Of a stretch of DNA of 64,000 nt, positions 8,025-18,086 are shown piece after piece. The stretch is from Pelistega suis (lineage in GTDB: Bacteria > Pseudomonadota > Gammaproteobacteria > Burkholderiales > Burkholderiaceae_B). Both the position numbers and the translations under genes were made by a program. The notes under the pieces are model-generated. The model saw nothing but the letters and a program-made list of their open reading frames with translations. It had not been told where the DNA came from and did not search any database. The stretch lies in the NCBI RefSeq assembly GCF_013133795.1, contig NZ_JABGBN010000002.1:1-64000 (forward strand). The letters are read 5' to 3'. Position 1 is the stretch's first letter, and each line of letters begins with the position of its first letter.

Positions 8025-9270
8025 TAAAAGCATTCCTATTGCATTGGAAGTACCTGAAGTCAAGCGTCATGGTAGCAAAAGTCTATTGACGCTTAATCCT
8101 TTGCAAAAGGGGATTCAATTCACGCAACCATTGCCACCATTGTCGATTTATATTCATGTGCCTTGGTGTGTGAAGAAATGTCCTTATTGCGATTTTAATT
8201 CACATGCTTTACAGGGAGAAATTCCTGAAGAGGCGTATCTGGCAGCATTGGAACAGGATTTAATTAGTGTTCTACCGTCAGTTTGGGGCAGAGCGATTCA
8301 TACTGTTTTTATCGGTGGTGGGACCCCCAGTTTATTATCCGCCAGAGCCATCGATAGAATGCTGACGATGTTGCGTAACCTCTTTAATCTCGCTCCCGGT
8401 ACTGAGGTAACCATGGAAGCGAATCCAGGAACAGTAGAAGCGAGTCGTTTTGCAGATTATGCAGCGTCTGGCGTGACGCGTGTTTCCTTGGGGATTCAGA
8501 GTTTTGATGATGAGAGCTTAAAGCGACTGGGTCGTATTCATGATAGTGCACAGGCAAAGGCAGCGATTGAAATAGCTCAGAAATCCTTTAGTCGTGTGAA
8601 TTTGGATCTGATGTATGCCTTGCCATATCAGACGTTGGCGGTGTGTCGTCAGGAAATTCAGACAGCGCTCTCATTTGGGACAGAGCATTTGTCCTTGTAT
8701 AACCTCACGATGGAACCGAATACGGTTTTTGCGAAATATCCTCCAGAGGGCTTGCCTGATGATGATTTAGCAGGGGATTTACAAGACTTATTAATCGAGA
8801 TGACCGCTGCTGCTGGATTTGAGCAATATGAAGTATCGGCTTATGCTAAAAACCATGCTTATTGCCAGCATAATCTCAACTATTGGGAATTTGGTGACTA
8901 TATTGGCGTTGGGCCCGGCGCTCACGGTAAGATTTCTTCACATAATCAAATTCATCGTACTGCTCGCGTGAAAAATCCCGAAAGCTGGATGCAAAAAGTA
9001 CCATTAGGAGAGCAGCTCGCTGAAAACCGCTATTTGCAAGTTGAGGAGTTGCCTTTTGAGTTTATGCTCAATGCTCTACGTCTTAAGCAAGGTGTCCCGA
9101 CGCATTATTTTGCGGATCGTTGTGGTACGAATTTAAGCGTGATGACATCAATGATTGATGAAGCGGTACGTCTTGGTCTATTAGATAAAGACCCTAGCCG
9201 CTTAAAAGCAAGCGAGCTAGGGTGGCGCTATTTAAATGATTTACAAGAGATTTTTTTATCTCACGCGTAA
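8017..9270 (+). CDS. hemW: Radical SAM heme chaperone HemW
   Basis: A coproporphyrinogen III oxidase-like radical SAM protein that binds heme and is thought to deliver it to respiratory enzymes. The 4Fe-4S cysteine motif is C51-VKK-C55-PY-C58, followed by GGGTPSLL, the SAM-binding EANPGTVEASRF and LGIQSFDDESLKRLGR. The C-terminal HemN-like domain includes YWEFGDYIGVGPGAHG. The fourth cysteine after CxxxCxxC seen in true HemN is absent, supporting HemW rather than oxygen-independent HemN. The first 40 residues are slightly longer than in many homologues. Confidence 0.93.
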   Translation: MSDKSIPIALEVPEVKRHGSKSLLTLNPLQKGIQFTQPLPPLSIYIHVPWCVKKCPYCDFNSHALQGEIPEEAYLAALEQDLISVLPSVWGRAIHTVFIGGGTPSLLSARAIDRMLTMLRNLFNLAPGTEVTMEANPGTVEASRFADYAASGVTRVSLGIQSFDDESLKRLGRIHDSAQAKAAIEIAQKSFSRVNLDLMYALPYQTLAVCRQEIQTALSFGTEHLSLYNLTMEPNTVFAKYPPEGLPDDDLAGDLQDLLIEMTAAAGFEQYEVSAYAKNHAYCQHNLNYWEFGDYIGVGPGAHGKISSHNQIHRTARVKNPESWMQKVPLGEQLAENRYLQVEELPFEFMLNALRLKQGVPTHYFADRCGTNLSVMTSMIDEAVRLGLLDKDPSRLKASELGWRYLNDLQEIFLSHA

Positions 9271-9299
9271 TTCAAGAGCGTAATTCAATAGTGGGAGCC

Positions 9300-10121
9300 T
9301 TATTGCAAGGTTCCCATTTTGCCGCTGTGATAATCACTATACGCTTGTTGTAAGCGTTCTACGGTATCCATCACAAATGGGCCATCAAATAGGATAGGAC
9401 CTTCGGCAGGTTCACCGCCGAGTAGGGCAAGTTCGACTGGCTCTTCAGCAGCTTGTAGCACGACCTCATCACCATCACTGAGGATAGCAAGACCTTCTAC
9501 GCCAAGTGTTTGACCTTCACCGATAGCTAATTTGCCTTTGGTCACATAAATGCCAAGTTCTTGGGCTGGTACAGTAAGACGTAACTGACCATGAGCAGGC
9601 AAACTAATATAAGCAAAGGTGTTTTCCGTAATAGTGGCTAGCGGACCTTTTACACCGTCTACCGTACCTGCAATCACACGAATTTGTGCACCGTCTTTTT
9701 CAAAAACGGGAATTTCTTCTTTGCGATACGAACGATAAGCAGGGTCTAGCATTTTTTTGCTAGGAGGTAAGCTTGTCCATAACTGTAGTCCATGGCGAGG
9801 AGCAGTCGGTTGTTCGGCATGGATAATGCCTTTGCCAGCACAGATCCATTGTGCATCACCTGCATTAATCGTATCTTTAAAGCCAAAGCTATCACGATGA
9901 GCAACACCGCCATCAATAATATAGCTAATCACTTCAATCCCTGCGTGAGGATGAGGACGATCACCAATCCCACGTAAGCCTTTGTGGCTGTAGTGGTCAA
10001 TAAAGACATAAGGACCTAAGGAATAGCGTTGAGGGAGGGGTAAAGCTCTCCAAAGTAAGATATCACCATTATCAACGGCTTTGTCCGCAGCATAAATTGT
10101 TGTTATTGATCGAATTGACAT
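9300..10121 (-). CDS. Pirin family protein
   Basis: A bicupin protein of the pirin/YhhW type; some members act as quercetin 2,3-dioxygenases or redox sensors. The 273-residue sequence carries the N-cupin metal-binding pattern HPHAGIEVISYIIDGGVAHRDS with GIIHAEQP downstream, so the metal ligands (two His, a later His and Glu) look intact. The C-terminal cupin ends with LALLGGEPAEGPILFDGPFV, the usual pirin_C signature. It is convergent with hemW, 29 bases away, and divergent from glnA. Substrate is not predictable. Confidence 0.88.
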   Translation of the reverse strand: MSIRSITTIYAADKAVDNGDILLWRALPLPQRYSLGPYVFIDHYSHKGLRGIGDRPHPHAGIEVISYIIDGGVAHRDSFGFKDTINAGDAQWICAGKGIIHAEQPTAPRHGLQLWTSLPPSKKMLDPAYRSYRKEEIPVFEKDGAQIRVIAGTVDGVKGPLATITENTFAYISLPAHGQLRLTVPAQELGIYVTKGKLAIGEGQTLGVEGLAILSDGDEVVLQAAEEPVELALLGGEPAEGPILFDGPFVMDTVERLQQAYSDYHSGKMGTLQ

Positions 10122-10214
10122 AAAAAACTCCTTGTTATGTTTTTTTCATTTATGTCTTTCTTATATGGAGGGAGGAAGAGGTAATTCAATGGATTGGTAA
10201 CTGAATGTAATAAA

Positions 10215-10281
10215 TGCATAAAAATGGTGCAAAATCACCAATGTGGTGCATTAATTTTTAATTTTGAACTAAAATGGTGCA
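10215..10281 (+). promoter_or_regulatory. Three NtrC-binding-like sites upstream of glnA
   Basis: Enhancer-like sites resembling the NtrC consensus TGCACTAAAATGGTGCA lie at 10215-10231 (TGCATAAAAATGGTGCA), 10234-10250 (ATCACCAATGTGGTGCA, weaker) and 10265-10281 (TGAACTAAAATGGTGCA, 16 of 17 matches). Their centres lie about 50-110 bases upstream of the -24 element, the usual range for activating sigma-54 polymerase. The glnG product encoded downstream is the predicted binder, making an autoregulated nitrogen circuit. Confidence 0.85.
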
Positions 10282-10332
10282 TTGGTTGAGTAATAAAAGT
10301 GCGAATTCCCCTATTTTTAGGGGTTAAAAAGT

Positions 10333-10348
10333 TGGCACGATTATTGCT
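10333..10348 (+). promoter_or_regulatory. Sigma-54 promoter of glnA
   Basis: TGGCACG (10333-10339), four bases, then TTGCT (10344-10348): an exact match to the -24/-12 RpoN promoter consensus. It sits about 76 bases upstream of the glnA ATG and downstream of the NtrC-like sites, so glnA should be induced under nitrogen limitation. Confidence 0.92.
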
Positions 10349-10423
10349 TAAGGAAAGGCAAGAGTGTTTTTCTTTAAGAGAAAGACTGAACCATATAGGT
10401 AATGATTTTTAGGAGAAATCAAC

Positions 10424-11836
10424 ATGGCAAACGCAAATGACGTTTTAAAATTAATGAGCGAAAATGAAGTTAAATTCGTAGACTTTCGCTTTACAGATAC
10501 TTTAGGTAAAGAACACCATATGACGGTACCTGCTCATCAAGTCGATGAGGATAAGTTTGAGTCAGGTCAACCGTTTGACGGTTCTTCATTAGCAGGTTGG
10601 AAGGGTATCGAAGCTTCTGATATGTTATTAGTACCAGACGCAGGTACAGCTCGTATGGATCCATTCCGTGAAGAGCCAACATTAATTTTAACGTGTGATG
10701 TGGTTGAGCCATCTGATTTAAAAGGTTATGACCGTGACCCACGTTCTTTAGCTCGCCGTGCAGAAGCTTACTTAAAATCTTCTGGTATCGGTGATACAGC
10801 ATTCTTCGGTCCAGAGCCAGAGTTCTTCGTATTTGATGGCATTGCTTGGGGCGATGATATGTACAATCGCTTTGTGAAAATCTACTCTGACGAAGCAGCG
10901 TCTGCCTCAGCTTTAGAAAATGATGGTCGCAATCATGGTCACCGTCCACGCGTAAAAGGTGGTTATGTTCCTGTATCGCCAGTGGATTCTTTCAGTGATA
11001 TGCGTTCTGAAATGTGCTTAGTATTAGAGCAACAAGGCGTACCTGTTGAGATTCATCACCATGAAGTGGCGAATGCGGGTCAATTAGAAATCGGTACAAA
11101 ATTCTCTACATTAGTACAACGTGCTGACTGGAACCAAATCTTAAAGTACACCATCCACAACGTAGCACATATGTACGGTAAGACAGCAACATTTATGCCA
11201 AAACCAATCGTTGGTGATAACGGTTCTGGTATGCATGTACACCAATCTATCTGGAAAGATGGTCAAAACCTATTTGCAGGTAATGGCTATGCAGGTTTAT
11301 CTGAAACAGCGCTTTATTACATCGGCGGTATTATCAAACACGCTCGTGCATTAAATGCGATCACTAACCCAGGTACGAACTCTTACAAACGTTTAGTCCC
11401 TCACTTTGAAGCACCAGTGAAATTAGCGTACTCTGCGCGTAACCGTTCTGCTTCTATCCGTATTCCGTACACAAGCAATCCAAAAGGTCGCCGTATCGAA
11501 GCACGTTTCCCAGATCCATTAGCAAACCCATACTTAGCCTTCTCAGCATTGTTAATGGCTGGTTTAGATGGTATCCAAAACAAAATTCATCCAGGTGATC
11601 CAGCAGATAAAAACTTATACGACTTACCACCAGAAGAAGACAAAAAAGTACCAACAGTGGCTTCTTCATTAGAGCAAGCCTTAGAAGCATTAGATGCTGA
11701 TCGTGAGTTCTTAACGCGTGGTGGCGTGTTCAGCAATGATATGTTAGATGCGTATATCGAGTTGAAGATGCAAGAGGTTAACCGCTTACGTATGACAACT
11801 CACCCAGTAGAGTTTGATTTGTATTACTCGCTATAA
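10424..11836 (+). CDS. glnA: Glutamine synthetase, type I
   Basis: Condenses ammonia with glutamate using ATP, the main entry point for assimilated nitrogen. The 470-residue length is standard for GSI-beta. Motifs include [20 protein letters not shown], the ATP-site [16 protein letters not shown] and [21 protein letters not shown] carries Tyr399, the equivalent of the adenylylated tyrosine, so GlnE/GlnB control is expected. AGGAG at 10411-10415 is the ribosome-binding site. Codon use is notably uniform and optimised (many TTA, GGT, CGT), in line with high expression. It is followed by glnL and glnG. Confidence 0.97.
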   Translation: MANANDVLKLMSENEVKFVDFRFTDTLGKEHHMTVPAHQVDEDKFESGQPFDGSSLAGWKGIEASDMLLVPDAGTARMDPFREEPTLILTCDVVEPSDLKGYDRDPRSLARRAEAYLKSSGIGDTAFFGPEPEFFVFDGIAWGDDMYNRFVKIYSDEAASASALENDGRNHGHRPRVKGGYVPVSPVDSFSDMRSEMCLVLEQQGVPVEIHHHEVANAGQLEIGTKFSTLVQRADWNQILKYTIHNVAHMYGKTATFMPKPIVGDNGSGMHVHQSIWKDGQNLFAGNGYAGLSETALYYIGGIIKHARALNAITNPGTNSYKRLVPHFEAPVKLAYSARNRSASIRIPYTSNPKGRRIEARFPDPLANPYLAFSALLMAGLDGIQNKIHPGDPADKNLYDLPPEEDKKVPTVASSLEQALEALDADREFLTRGGVFSNDMLDAYIELKMQEVNRLRMTTHPVEFDLYYSL

Positions 11837-11875
11837 ATATTAAATGGAAGTTCAACTTTAGGCAGGAGGCCAAAA

Positions 11876-12946
11876 ATGCAAAACACATTGATGACTTCTG
11901 CCCAAGGTTGGCAGTCATTTGATTTACTCCTGACTTGCATGGTCGTTGCAGACCGTGCAGGTCGAATTGAGTGGGTCAATATCGCAACTCAACATCTTTT
12001 TGAGCGTTCTCGTCGTTCATTCCAAGAGTTTTCTTTAGAAAGCTTATTTGAGGATAAAGAGAACTTTCAAAAAGCGTTTGAGACTATCGTCAATCAACGT
12101 GCTATGTCAGTCACCTTTGTGGGGGTTATTGCGAAGTTAGATGATGCGGTTTTAGTCAGTGCTAGTCTACATATGGATAATGATAGGGTGATAATGGAAT
12201 TACATCCTATTGATCAACAAACGCTATCTGAGCGTAGTATTCGTCTAGCCAGAGAGATTGAAATTTATCAAGAGACCTTTCGCAATCTTGCTCATGAAGT
12301 GAAAAATCCTCTTGGTGGAATTAGAGGTGCAGCTCAGTTGCTGGATATGGAATTGGACAATCCTGCCCAAAGAGAGTACACGCAATTGATTGCAGCTGAG
12401 GTAGACCGTTTACAGCAGTTGGTAGATAGGTTGATTCGCCCTGCTCAAGCAGGTTTGCAAAGAACAATGTTCAATATTCACGAAGTATGTGAACGAGTTT
12501 ATACCTTGATGCGAGCGGAGTATCAAGACAAATTATCTATCATTCGTGATTATGATGCCTCCTTACCAGAAATCTGTGCAGATAGAGAGAAAATTGTACA
12601 AATCTATCTCAATATTTGTCGCAATGCAGCTCAGGCATTATTGGGGGCGCCTGAGATTAAATCGCCGACGATTACCTTAAAGACTCGCATTAAAAGTCGT
12701 CAGTTTTTATTGGATAAAGTTTACCGCCAAGTATTGGTGATTTCTGTGATTGATAATGGTCCGGGTATTCCTAACCATATTGTCGATAGAGTATTTCATC
12801 CTTTGGTGACGGGTAGACCTGAGGGGACAGGCTTAGGCTTAAGCTTAGCACAAGAGTTAGCACGGCAACATAAGGGTGTCATTGAGTTTGATAGCTATCC
12901 GGGCCGTACTGAGTTTAGGATTTTATTACCCTTGGAGGAAGTATGA
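11876..12946 (+). CDS. glnL: Nitrogen regulation sensor histidine kinase NtrB
   Basis: A cytoplasmic two-component kinase that phosphorylates or dephosphorylates NtrC according to PII signalling. The N-terminal ~115 residues form a PAS-like sensor without membrane segments. The H-box is H140 in NLAHEVKNPLGGIRGAAQLL, and the ATPase domain shows the N-box YLNICRNAAQAL, the G1 box VIDNGPGIP and the G2 box GRPEGTGLGL. An AGGAGG site precedes the ATG. The stop overlaps glnG by 4 bases (ATGA), the classic coupled arrangement. Confidence 0.94.
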   Translation: MQNTLMTSAQGWQSFDLLLTCMVVADRAGRIEWVNIATQHLFERSRRSFQEFSLESLFEDKENFQKAFETIVNQRAMSVTFVGVIAKLDDAVLVSASLHMDNDRVIMELHPIDQQTLSERSIRLAREIEIYQETFRNLAHEVKNPLGGIRGAAQLLDMELDNPAQREYTQLIAAEVDRLQQLVDRLIRPAQAGLQRTMFNIHEVCERVYTLMRAEYQDKLSIIRDYDASLPEICADREKIVQIYLNICRNAAQALLGAPEIKSPTITLKTRIKSRQFLLDKVYRQVLVISVIDNGPGIPNHIVDRVFHPLVTGRPEGTGLGLSLAQELARQHKGVIEFDSYPGRTEFRILLPLEEV

Positions 12947-14436
12947 GTAAAATTTGGATCGTAGATGATGACCAAAGTATCCGTTGGGTATTAGATCGAG
13001 CTTTACAAAAAGTGAATTTATATGCGCGGTTTTTTGAACGAGCAGAGGATTTACTATCGGCCTTAGCGACAGATAAGCCAGATGTTCTGATGACAGATAT
13101 CCGTATGGGAGGGATGTCAGGTCTAGAGTTATTGAAAAAAGTCAAAACAAAGTATCCTAAAATTGTCGTGATTGTGATGACTGCCTTTACTGATTTGGAT
13201 AGTACGGTCACGGCTTTTCAAGACGGTGCTTTTGATTATTTACCTAAGCCTTTTGATATTAATGAGGCGATTACGCTGATTCAACGGGCTTGTGATCATA
13301 GTGCGGCATTGAGTTATGAGCCGCCAGAAGAGGAGCAAGAAGTAACGCCTCAGCCAGAATTTAAACGTATGATGACGCAATCGCATTCTAAGGCAATGCA
13401 AGAGGTGTTTCGTGCGATTGGTCGATTAGCACCGTCTAAAGTGACGGTATTGATTACGGGTGAATCAGGCTCAGGTAAGGAATTAATTGCACGTGCTGTG
13501 CATGAGCATGGTAGTCGTGCACATAAACCTTTCGTGGCGATTAATGCAGCCGCTATTCCAAAGGATTTATTAGAGGCTGAATTATTTGGTCATGAACGTG
13601 GTGCTTTTACAGGGGCGACTCAGTTACGTAAAGGACGTTTTGAGGAGGCAAATGGGGGAACGTTATTTCTAGATGAAATCGGTGATATGCCGCTGGATTT
13701 GCAAACTCGACTTTTACGTGTATTGGCCGAAGGAAGTTTCTATCGTATTGGTGGAACGCAAGCGGTTCATGTTGATGTGCGTATTATTGCAGCGACTCAC
13801 CAGCCTTTAGAAACACGCGTAGAACAAGGAGTATTTCGTGAGGACTTATTCCACCGTTTGAATGTGATTCGTTTGCGTATTCCACCTTTGCGTGAGCGTA
13901 AAGATGATATCCCTCAGCTTTGTCAGTATTTCTTGCAAATGTCGGCAGCAAGTTTAGGAGTGCAAGCTAAATTGCTCACACCCGAAGTGGTGGATGTCCT
14001 AAAGAGCTTTGATTATCCTGGTAATGTGCGTCAATTAGAGAACTTTTGTCATTGGCTAACGGTGATGTCTCCTGCGGCGGTGATTACGTTAGATGATTTG
14101 CCACATGAATTGCTAGAAAGTCTTAATAGTCAGGTAAGTACGCCGAGTATCAATGTGGGAAGTCAGGAGGTGTTATCCACGACGCTATCTCTGAATCATA
14201 CCGCACCAGTAGAGCAATCTGCTTTTTCTTGGACTGATGGCTTGCGAGAGGATGTGTTGCGTCGATTAGCAGCTAATGAGGAACATGTGATGGATGACCT
14301 TTACAAGGTTTTTGAAAAGGTCGTTTTAGAGGCAGCCCTAGATGAATGTCGTGGTCGTAAAATTGAAGCCGCAACACGTTTAGGGATTGGGCGTAATACG
14401 GTTACACGTAAATTAAAAGAGTTGGGTATTTCCTAG
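12943..14436 (+). CDS. glnG: Nitrogen regulation response regulator NtrC
   Basis: A sigma-54-dependent activator. The receiver domain has D52 as the phospho-acceptor ([10 protein letters not shown]) and a conserved PKPFDI lysine. The AAA+ domain has Walker A GESGSGKE, the sigma-54-contacting loop GAFTGA, Walker [11 protein letters not shown] and RIIAATH. The C-terminal Fis-type helix-turn-helix is [20 protein letters not shown]. At 497 residues it is slightly longer than the E. coli protein because of a variable linker of about 60 residues before the DNA-binding domain. The sites upstream of glnA are its likely targets. Confidence 0.96.
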   Translation: MSKIWIVDDDQSIRWVLDRALQKVNLYARFFERAEDLLSALATDKPDVLMTDIRMGGMSGLELLKKVKTKYPKIVVIVMTAFTDLDSTVTAFQDGAFDYLPKPFDINEAITLIQRACDHSAALSYEPPEEEQEVTPQPEFKRMMTQSHSKAMQEVFRAIGRLAPSKVTVLITGESGSGKELIARAVHEHGSRAHKPFVAINAAAIPKDLLEAELFGHERGAFTGATQLRKGRFEEANGGTLFLDEIGDMPLDLQTRLLRVLAEGSFYRIGGTQAVHVDVRIIAATHQPLETRVEQGVFREDLFHRLNVIRLRIPPLRERKDDIPQLCQYFLQMSAASLGVQAKLLTPEVVDVLKSFDYPGNVRQLENFCHWLTVMSPAAVITLDDLPHELLESLNSQVSTPSINVGSQEVLSTTLSLNHTAPVEQSAFSWTDGLREDVLRRLAANEEHVMDDLYKVFEKVVLEAALDECRGRKIEAATRLGIGRNTVTRKLKELGIS

Positions 14437-14469
14437 TACTGCCTTTTAACCTTTACTTGTTTATTGATT

Positions 14470-15222
14470 TTATTTCAATAGATGAGGTACAGAGGTAATC
14501 AGCATGGTGAGTCCTGAGAATGTCAATAGCGTGAGGACAATCTGACGAAAGCGTTGCTGACTAATGCCGAGGTACATACGTGTGCCAAAATAAGAGGTAA
14601 TCACCACGATGGGCGATACTATCAAGAAAGTAGAAATCATCTCCGTGGTGATGACACCTTTGCCAATATAGCTCATAAAGATAACAACAAGCATGGCAAA
14701 GTTAAAATTCTGAATGATGGAGCGCTGAGTATCACGATCAAAACCACGTAGCGTACACCAGAGGGTGGGTAATGTCCCCGTAAAGCCACCTAAACCGCCC
14801 ATAATACCACCTCCTAGACCTGCTATCCCATCAAAAAAACGGCTGCTTTGGGTAATTTTAGGGATACGGTCAGCAAATAGCATAAAAGGACACCAAAGAA
14901 TGAGAAAGGTGCCTAAGACGGTTTTAAACTTATAAATATCGAGTAAAGGAAGTAAGTAAACACCGATAGGGATACCACAAAGACCGCCAAGAATAAAGGG
15001 GAAAATAAGCTTTAGATTAAAGCCTCGTCGTACCGTAAAGGCTGCTACGATTTGACCAGTTAAACCACCTACCACCGAAAGTGCAGCTGCTAGCTTTGGG
15101 TCAATGACCCATGCCCAAAAAGACATTGCGACCAAACCAAAACCAAAACCAGAAAGCCCTTGAGAAAAACCCGCTACTATTGCACCGAGTGCGATAAGAA
15201 AGGTAACACTATCCATTATCAA
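14470..15222 (-). CDS. TauE/SafE family sulfite exporter-like membrane protein
   Basis: A 250-residue polytopic inner-membrane protein with about seven or eight hydrophobic segments. The family signature appears as two glycine-rich repeats: GFSQGLSGFGFGLVAM near residue 20 and GGIMGGLGGFTGTLPTLW near residue 140. Family members export sulfite, sulfoacetate or related organosulfur anions, but the substrate cannot be read from sequence. It is convergent with glnG, 33 bases from its stop. An ATG two codons into the frame could also be the start. Confidence 0.85.
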   Translation of the reverse strand: MIMDSVTFLIALGAIVAGFSQGLSGFGFGLVAMSFWAWVIDPKLAAALSVVGGLTGQIVAAFTVRRGFNLKLIFPFILGGLCGIPIGVYLLPLLDIYKFKTVLGTFLILWCPFMLFADRIPKITQSSRFFDGIAGLGGGIMGGLGGFTGTLPTLWCTLRGFDRDTQRSIIQNFNFAMLVVIFMSYIGKGVITTEMISTFLIVSPIVVITSYFGTRMYLGISQQRFRQIVLTLLTFSGLTMLITSVPHLLK

Positions 15223-15401
15223 ACAATTATTCTTTAAAACGTATAAAGTCGTAGCTTAACAAGTTTAAGGTTTAAATAAAATACAGATTAACCACTAGGG
15301 TGTAGGTTGAAAGCGATTCACTCAATCGATTTTTTACGCTCAACAAATACCTAGGCATAAAATTTGCTAGAATGAAAGCTGTTTTGTCAAAGGAGTATAA
15401 G

Positions 15402-15791
15402 ATGAGTCAGAAAACGATTATTAACACAGATAAAGCCCCAGCAGCAATTGGTCCATACTCACAAGCGGTTATAGCACCAGCAGGTAAGACTGTTTTTTTA
15501 TCAGGTCAAATTGGTTTAAATCCAAGTACAGGTGAGTTGGTTTCTGATAATGTGGAAGAGCAAGTGCGTCAAGCTTTTAGTAATATGACAGAAGTGATTA
15601 AAGCGGCGGGTGGTAGCTTAGAGAGTATTGTGAAGCTAACGCTTTTTGTTACGGATTTGAAGAACTTTGGGATTGTGAACTCAGTAATGGCAGAATTAAT
15701 TCCAGAGCCATTTCCAGCACGCTCTACGGTAGAGGTGAGTGGTCTGCCTAAAGGAGGGCTTTTTGAAGTAGAAGCCGTTATCGTTATTTAA
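15402..15791 (+). CDS. ridA: RidA family enamine/imine deaminase
   Basis: RidA hydrolyses reactive 2-aminoacrylate-type enamines released by PLP enzymes. The start at 15402 has AGGAG nine bases upstream and gives 129 residues, the usual size. IGPYSQAVIA and VFLSGQIGLNPSTGELV are at the N-terminus, and PEPFPARSTVEVSGLPKGGLFEVEAVIV includes the conserved arginine that binds the substrate carboxylate. A 30-base upstream extension from 15372 is not conserved and is rejected. It lies 18 bases ahead of recG, suggesting co-transcription. Confidence 0.93.
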   Translation: MSQKTIINTDKAPAAIGPYSQAVIAPAGKTVFLSGQIGLNPSTGELVSDNVEEQVRQAFSNMTEVIKAAGGSLESIVKLTLFVTDLKNFGIVNSVMAELIPEPFPARSTVEVSGLPKGGLFEVEAVIVI

Positions 15792-15809
15792 GTGAGTTGC
15801 TAGAGCGCA

Positions 15810-17873
15810 ATGAGTACAACAAAATCCGCACCTAAATCTCCTAAAAAAGTTTCGTCATCTCAGGAAAAGATGGCGGCTTTGGGACTGGTGTCGGATTTTG
15901 ATTTTGCCCTACATTTGCCTTTACGTTATGAAGATGAAACACAAATTCATACGGTAGACTCACTTTATCCGGGACAGTCAGCACAATTAGAGGGTGTGGT
16001 TGAGAATGTCGCGGTTAATTTTGCACACCGCAAACAATTGACGGCGACTTTTCGTGATGCAACAGGCAAATTAAGTTTACGTTGGATTCATTATTATCCT
16101 AGCCAAAAAGCCCAACTGGAAAAAGCAGGTCTTATCCGTATTCGCGGAGAGGTTCGTGGTAGTAGTATGTGGGGATTTGAAATCATTCATCCCAAGGTGA
16201 GTAAGGCAGGAGAAACGTTACCGGACACATTGACACCGATATATCCGAGTACGGAGGGATTGACTCAGCCCGTTTTGCGTAAATCTATTCTGGCGGCGCT
16301 ATCGCGTGTGCAGCTCCATGATAGTGTTCCAGTCGCCATTCAACAAAAATATGCTTTACCTTCGTTTAGTCAATCGATTCATACTTTGCATAACCCTAAT
16401 TTAGGTGAAGATACACATAGCCTTATGGATAAAACTCATCCAGCATGGGAGCGGGTGAAATTTGATGAATTATTGGCTCAGCAAATTGCCTTACATTTGG
16501 CAAGAGAAGCCAGAGCAAAGTTGCATGCACCTAAGCTTAGTGTTGAGAATTCTACGCTTTATCAACGGGTTCTTAATACGTTTGGTTTGCCGTTAACCAA
16601 GGCACAAGAATGTGTCCTTGCTGAAATCAAGCAAGACTTACAACGCTCATTTCCTATGCATCGCTTATTACAAGGTGATGTAGGCAGTGGAAAAACGATA
16701 GTGGCAGCGTTGACTGCTGCTATGGTATTGCAAAATGGCTTGCAGGTAGCCATTATGGCACCGACAGAGATTCTCGCCGAACAGCATTATCTCAAAATGC
16801 AAAAATGGTTTGCGGATAAAGAGATTAATGTCGTCTGGTTATCAGGTAGTTTAAAGGCAAAAGAAAAACGTGAGGTACAAGCGAAAATTCAATCAGGAGA
16901 GGCGCATCTTGTGATTGGTACACAGGCATTAATCCAAAAAGGAGTAGAGTTCGCTCATTTGGGATTGATGATTGTGGATGAGCAACATCGTTTTGGTGTA
17001 GGGCAACGGTTAAGCTTAAGTAAAAAGGGCGAAGATACACAACACGATATTATCCCCCATCAGTTGAGCATGAGTGCAACACCGATTCCACGGACGTTAG
17101 CCATGAGCTATTTGGCGGATTTAGATGTATCTGTCATTGATGAATTGCCTCCGGGGCGGACACCTATTTCCACGCGTTTAATGGTGAATGACCGTCGAGA
17201 TGAGTTATTAGCGCGTTTAGGTATCGATTGCGCGAGTGGTAAACAAGCGTATTGGGTTTGCCCTTTGGTAGAGGAAAGTGAGGCACTTCAGTTGCAGACG
17301 GCGGTGGATACCCATCACTATATCCAAGAAAAATTACCGCATTTACGTGTTGGTTTGTTGCATGGTCGCATGCATGCAGATGAGAAAGCAGCGGTGATGC
17401 AAGCCTTTGCCACCCATCAAATCGATATTTTGGTCGCAACGACGGTTATTGAGGTAGGGGTCGATGTGCCTAATGCTAGTATTATGGTGATAGAGCATGC
17501 GGAGCGGTTTGGTTTGGCGCAATTACATCAATTGCGTGGACGTGTAGGACGAGGAGAGGCGGCTTCGGTTTGTGTGCTGTTGTATCAGAATCCTTTATCT
17601 GAAACTGCCAAATTTAGACTAAAAGCATTGTACGAAACAAATGATGGTTTTGAGATTGCACGTCGTGATTTAGAGCAACGTGGTCCGGGAGAGTTTCTTG
17701 GCTTACGCCAATCGGGTGAGCAAATGTTGCGTTTTGCTGATATTGAATTAGACAGTGAGACTTTGGATAATGCACGAGAGGCTGCAGTCGTGATGTTAAA
17801 TGACTATCCTCAAGCATCTCTAGAGCATATGCAACGTTGGATAAAAGGTCGAGAGGATTATTTACGGTCTTGA
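15810..17873 (+). CDS. recG: ATP-dependent DNA helicase RecG
   Basis: A superfamily 2 translocase that reverses stalled forks and processes R-loops and Holliday junctions. The 687-residue protein has the N-terminal wedge OB domain (LPLRYEDETQIH), Walker A GDVGSGKTIVAA, the DEQH-type motif II VDEQHRFGVGQ, motif III MSATPIPRT, and the C-terminal QLRGRVGRGE and GPGEFLGLRQSG typical of RecG. Start choice is supported by its position just after ridA, although a shorter start cannot be excluded. In several betaproteobacteria recG is followed by oxyR, as here. Confidence 0.95.
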   Translation: MSTTKSAPKSPKKVSSSQEKMAALGLVSDFDFALHLPLRYEDETQIHTVDSLYPGQSAQLEGVVENVAVNFAHRKQLTATFRDATGKLSLRWIHYYPSQKAQLEKAGLIRIRGEVRGSSMWGFEIIHPKVSKAGETLPDTLTPIYPSTEGLTQPVLRKSILAALSRVQLHDSVPVAIQQKYALPSFSQSIHTLHNPNLGEDTHSLMDKTHPAWERVKFDELLAQQIALHLAREARAKLHAPKLSVENSTLYQRVLNTFGLPLTKAQECVLAEIKQDLQRSFPMHRLLQGDVGSGKTIVAALTAAMVLQNGLQVAIMAPTEILAEQHYLKMQKWFADKEINVVWLSGSLKAKEKREVQAKIQSGEAHLVIGTQALIQKGVEFAHLGLMIVDEQHRFGVGQRLSLSKKGEDTQHDIIPHQLSMSATPIPRTLAMSYLADLDVSVIDELPPGRTPISTRLMVNDRRDELLARLGIDCASGKQAYWVCPLVEESEALQLQTAVDTHHYIQEKLPHLRVGLLHGRMHADEKAAVMQAFATHQIDILVATTVIEVGVDVPNASIMVIEHAERFGLAQLHQLRGRVGRGEAASVCVLLYQNPLSETAKFRLKALYETNDGFEIARRDLEQRGPGEFLGLRQSGEQMLRFADIELDSETLDNAREAAVVMLNDYPQASLEHMQRWIKGREDYLRS

Positions 17874-18086
17874 CAAGTTGGCTCTAAATGAACAGTTGTT
17901 AAAACTATTCTGTAAAACATAGTCTGTGGATGTGAAAAAAGATAATAGCAGACAGCTAACAGCACTTAAAAAATAGTCAGAAACTATATCTATCATAAAT
18001 TTTTTTAATGATGTTGTCACATAAAGACTTTATAAGTCGTGTCTTCATATTACAATAAGGCGAATTATTCTGAAAAGAGAAGTCTT

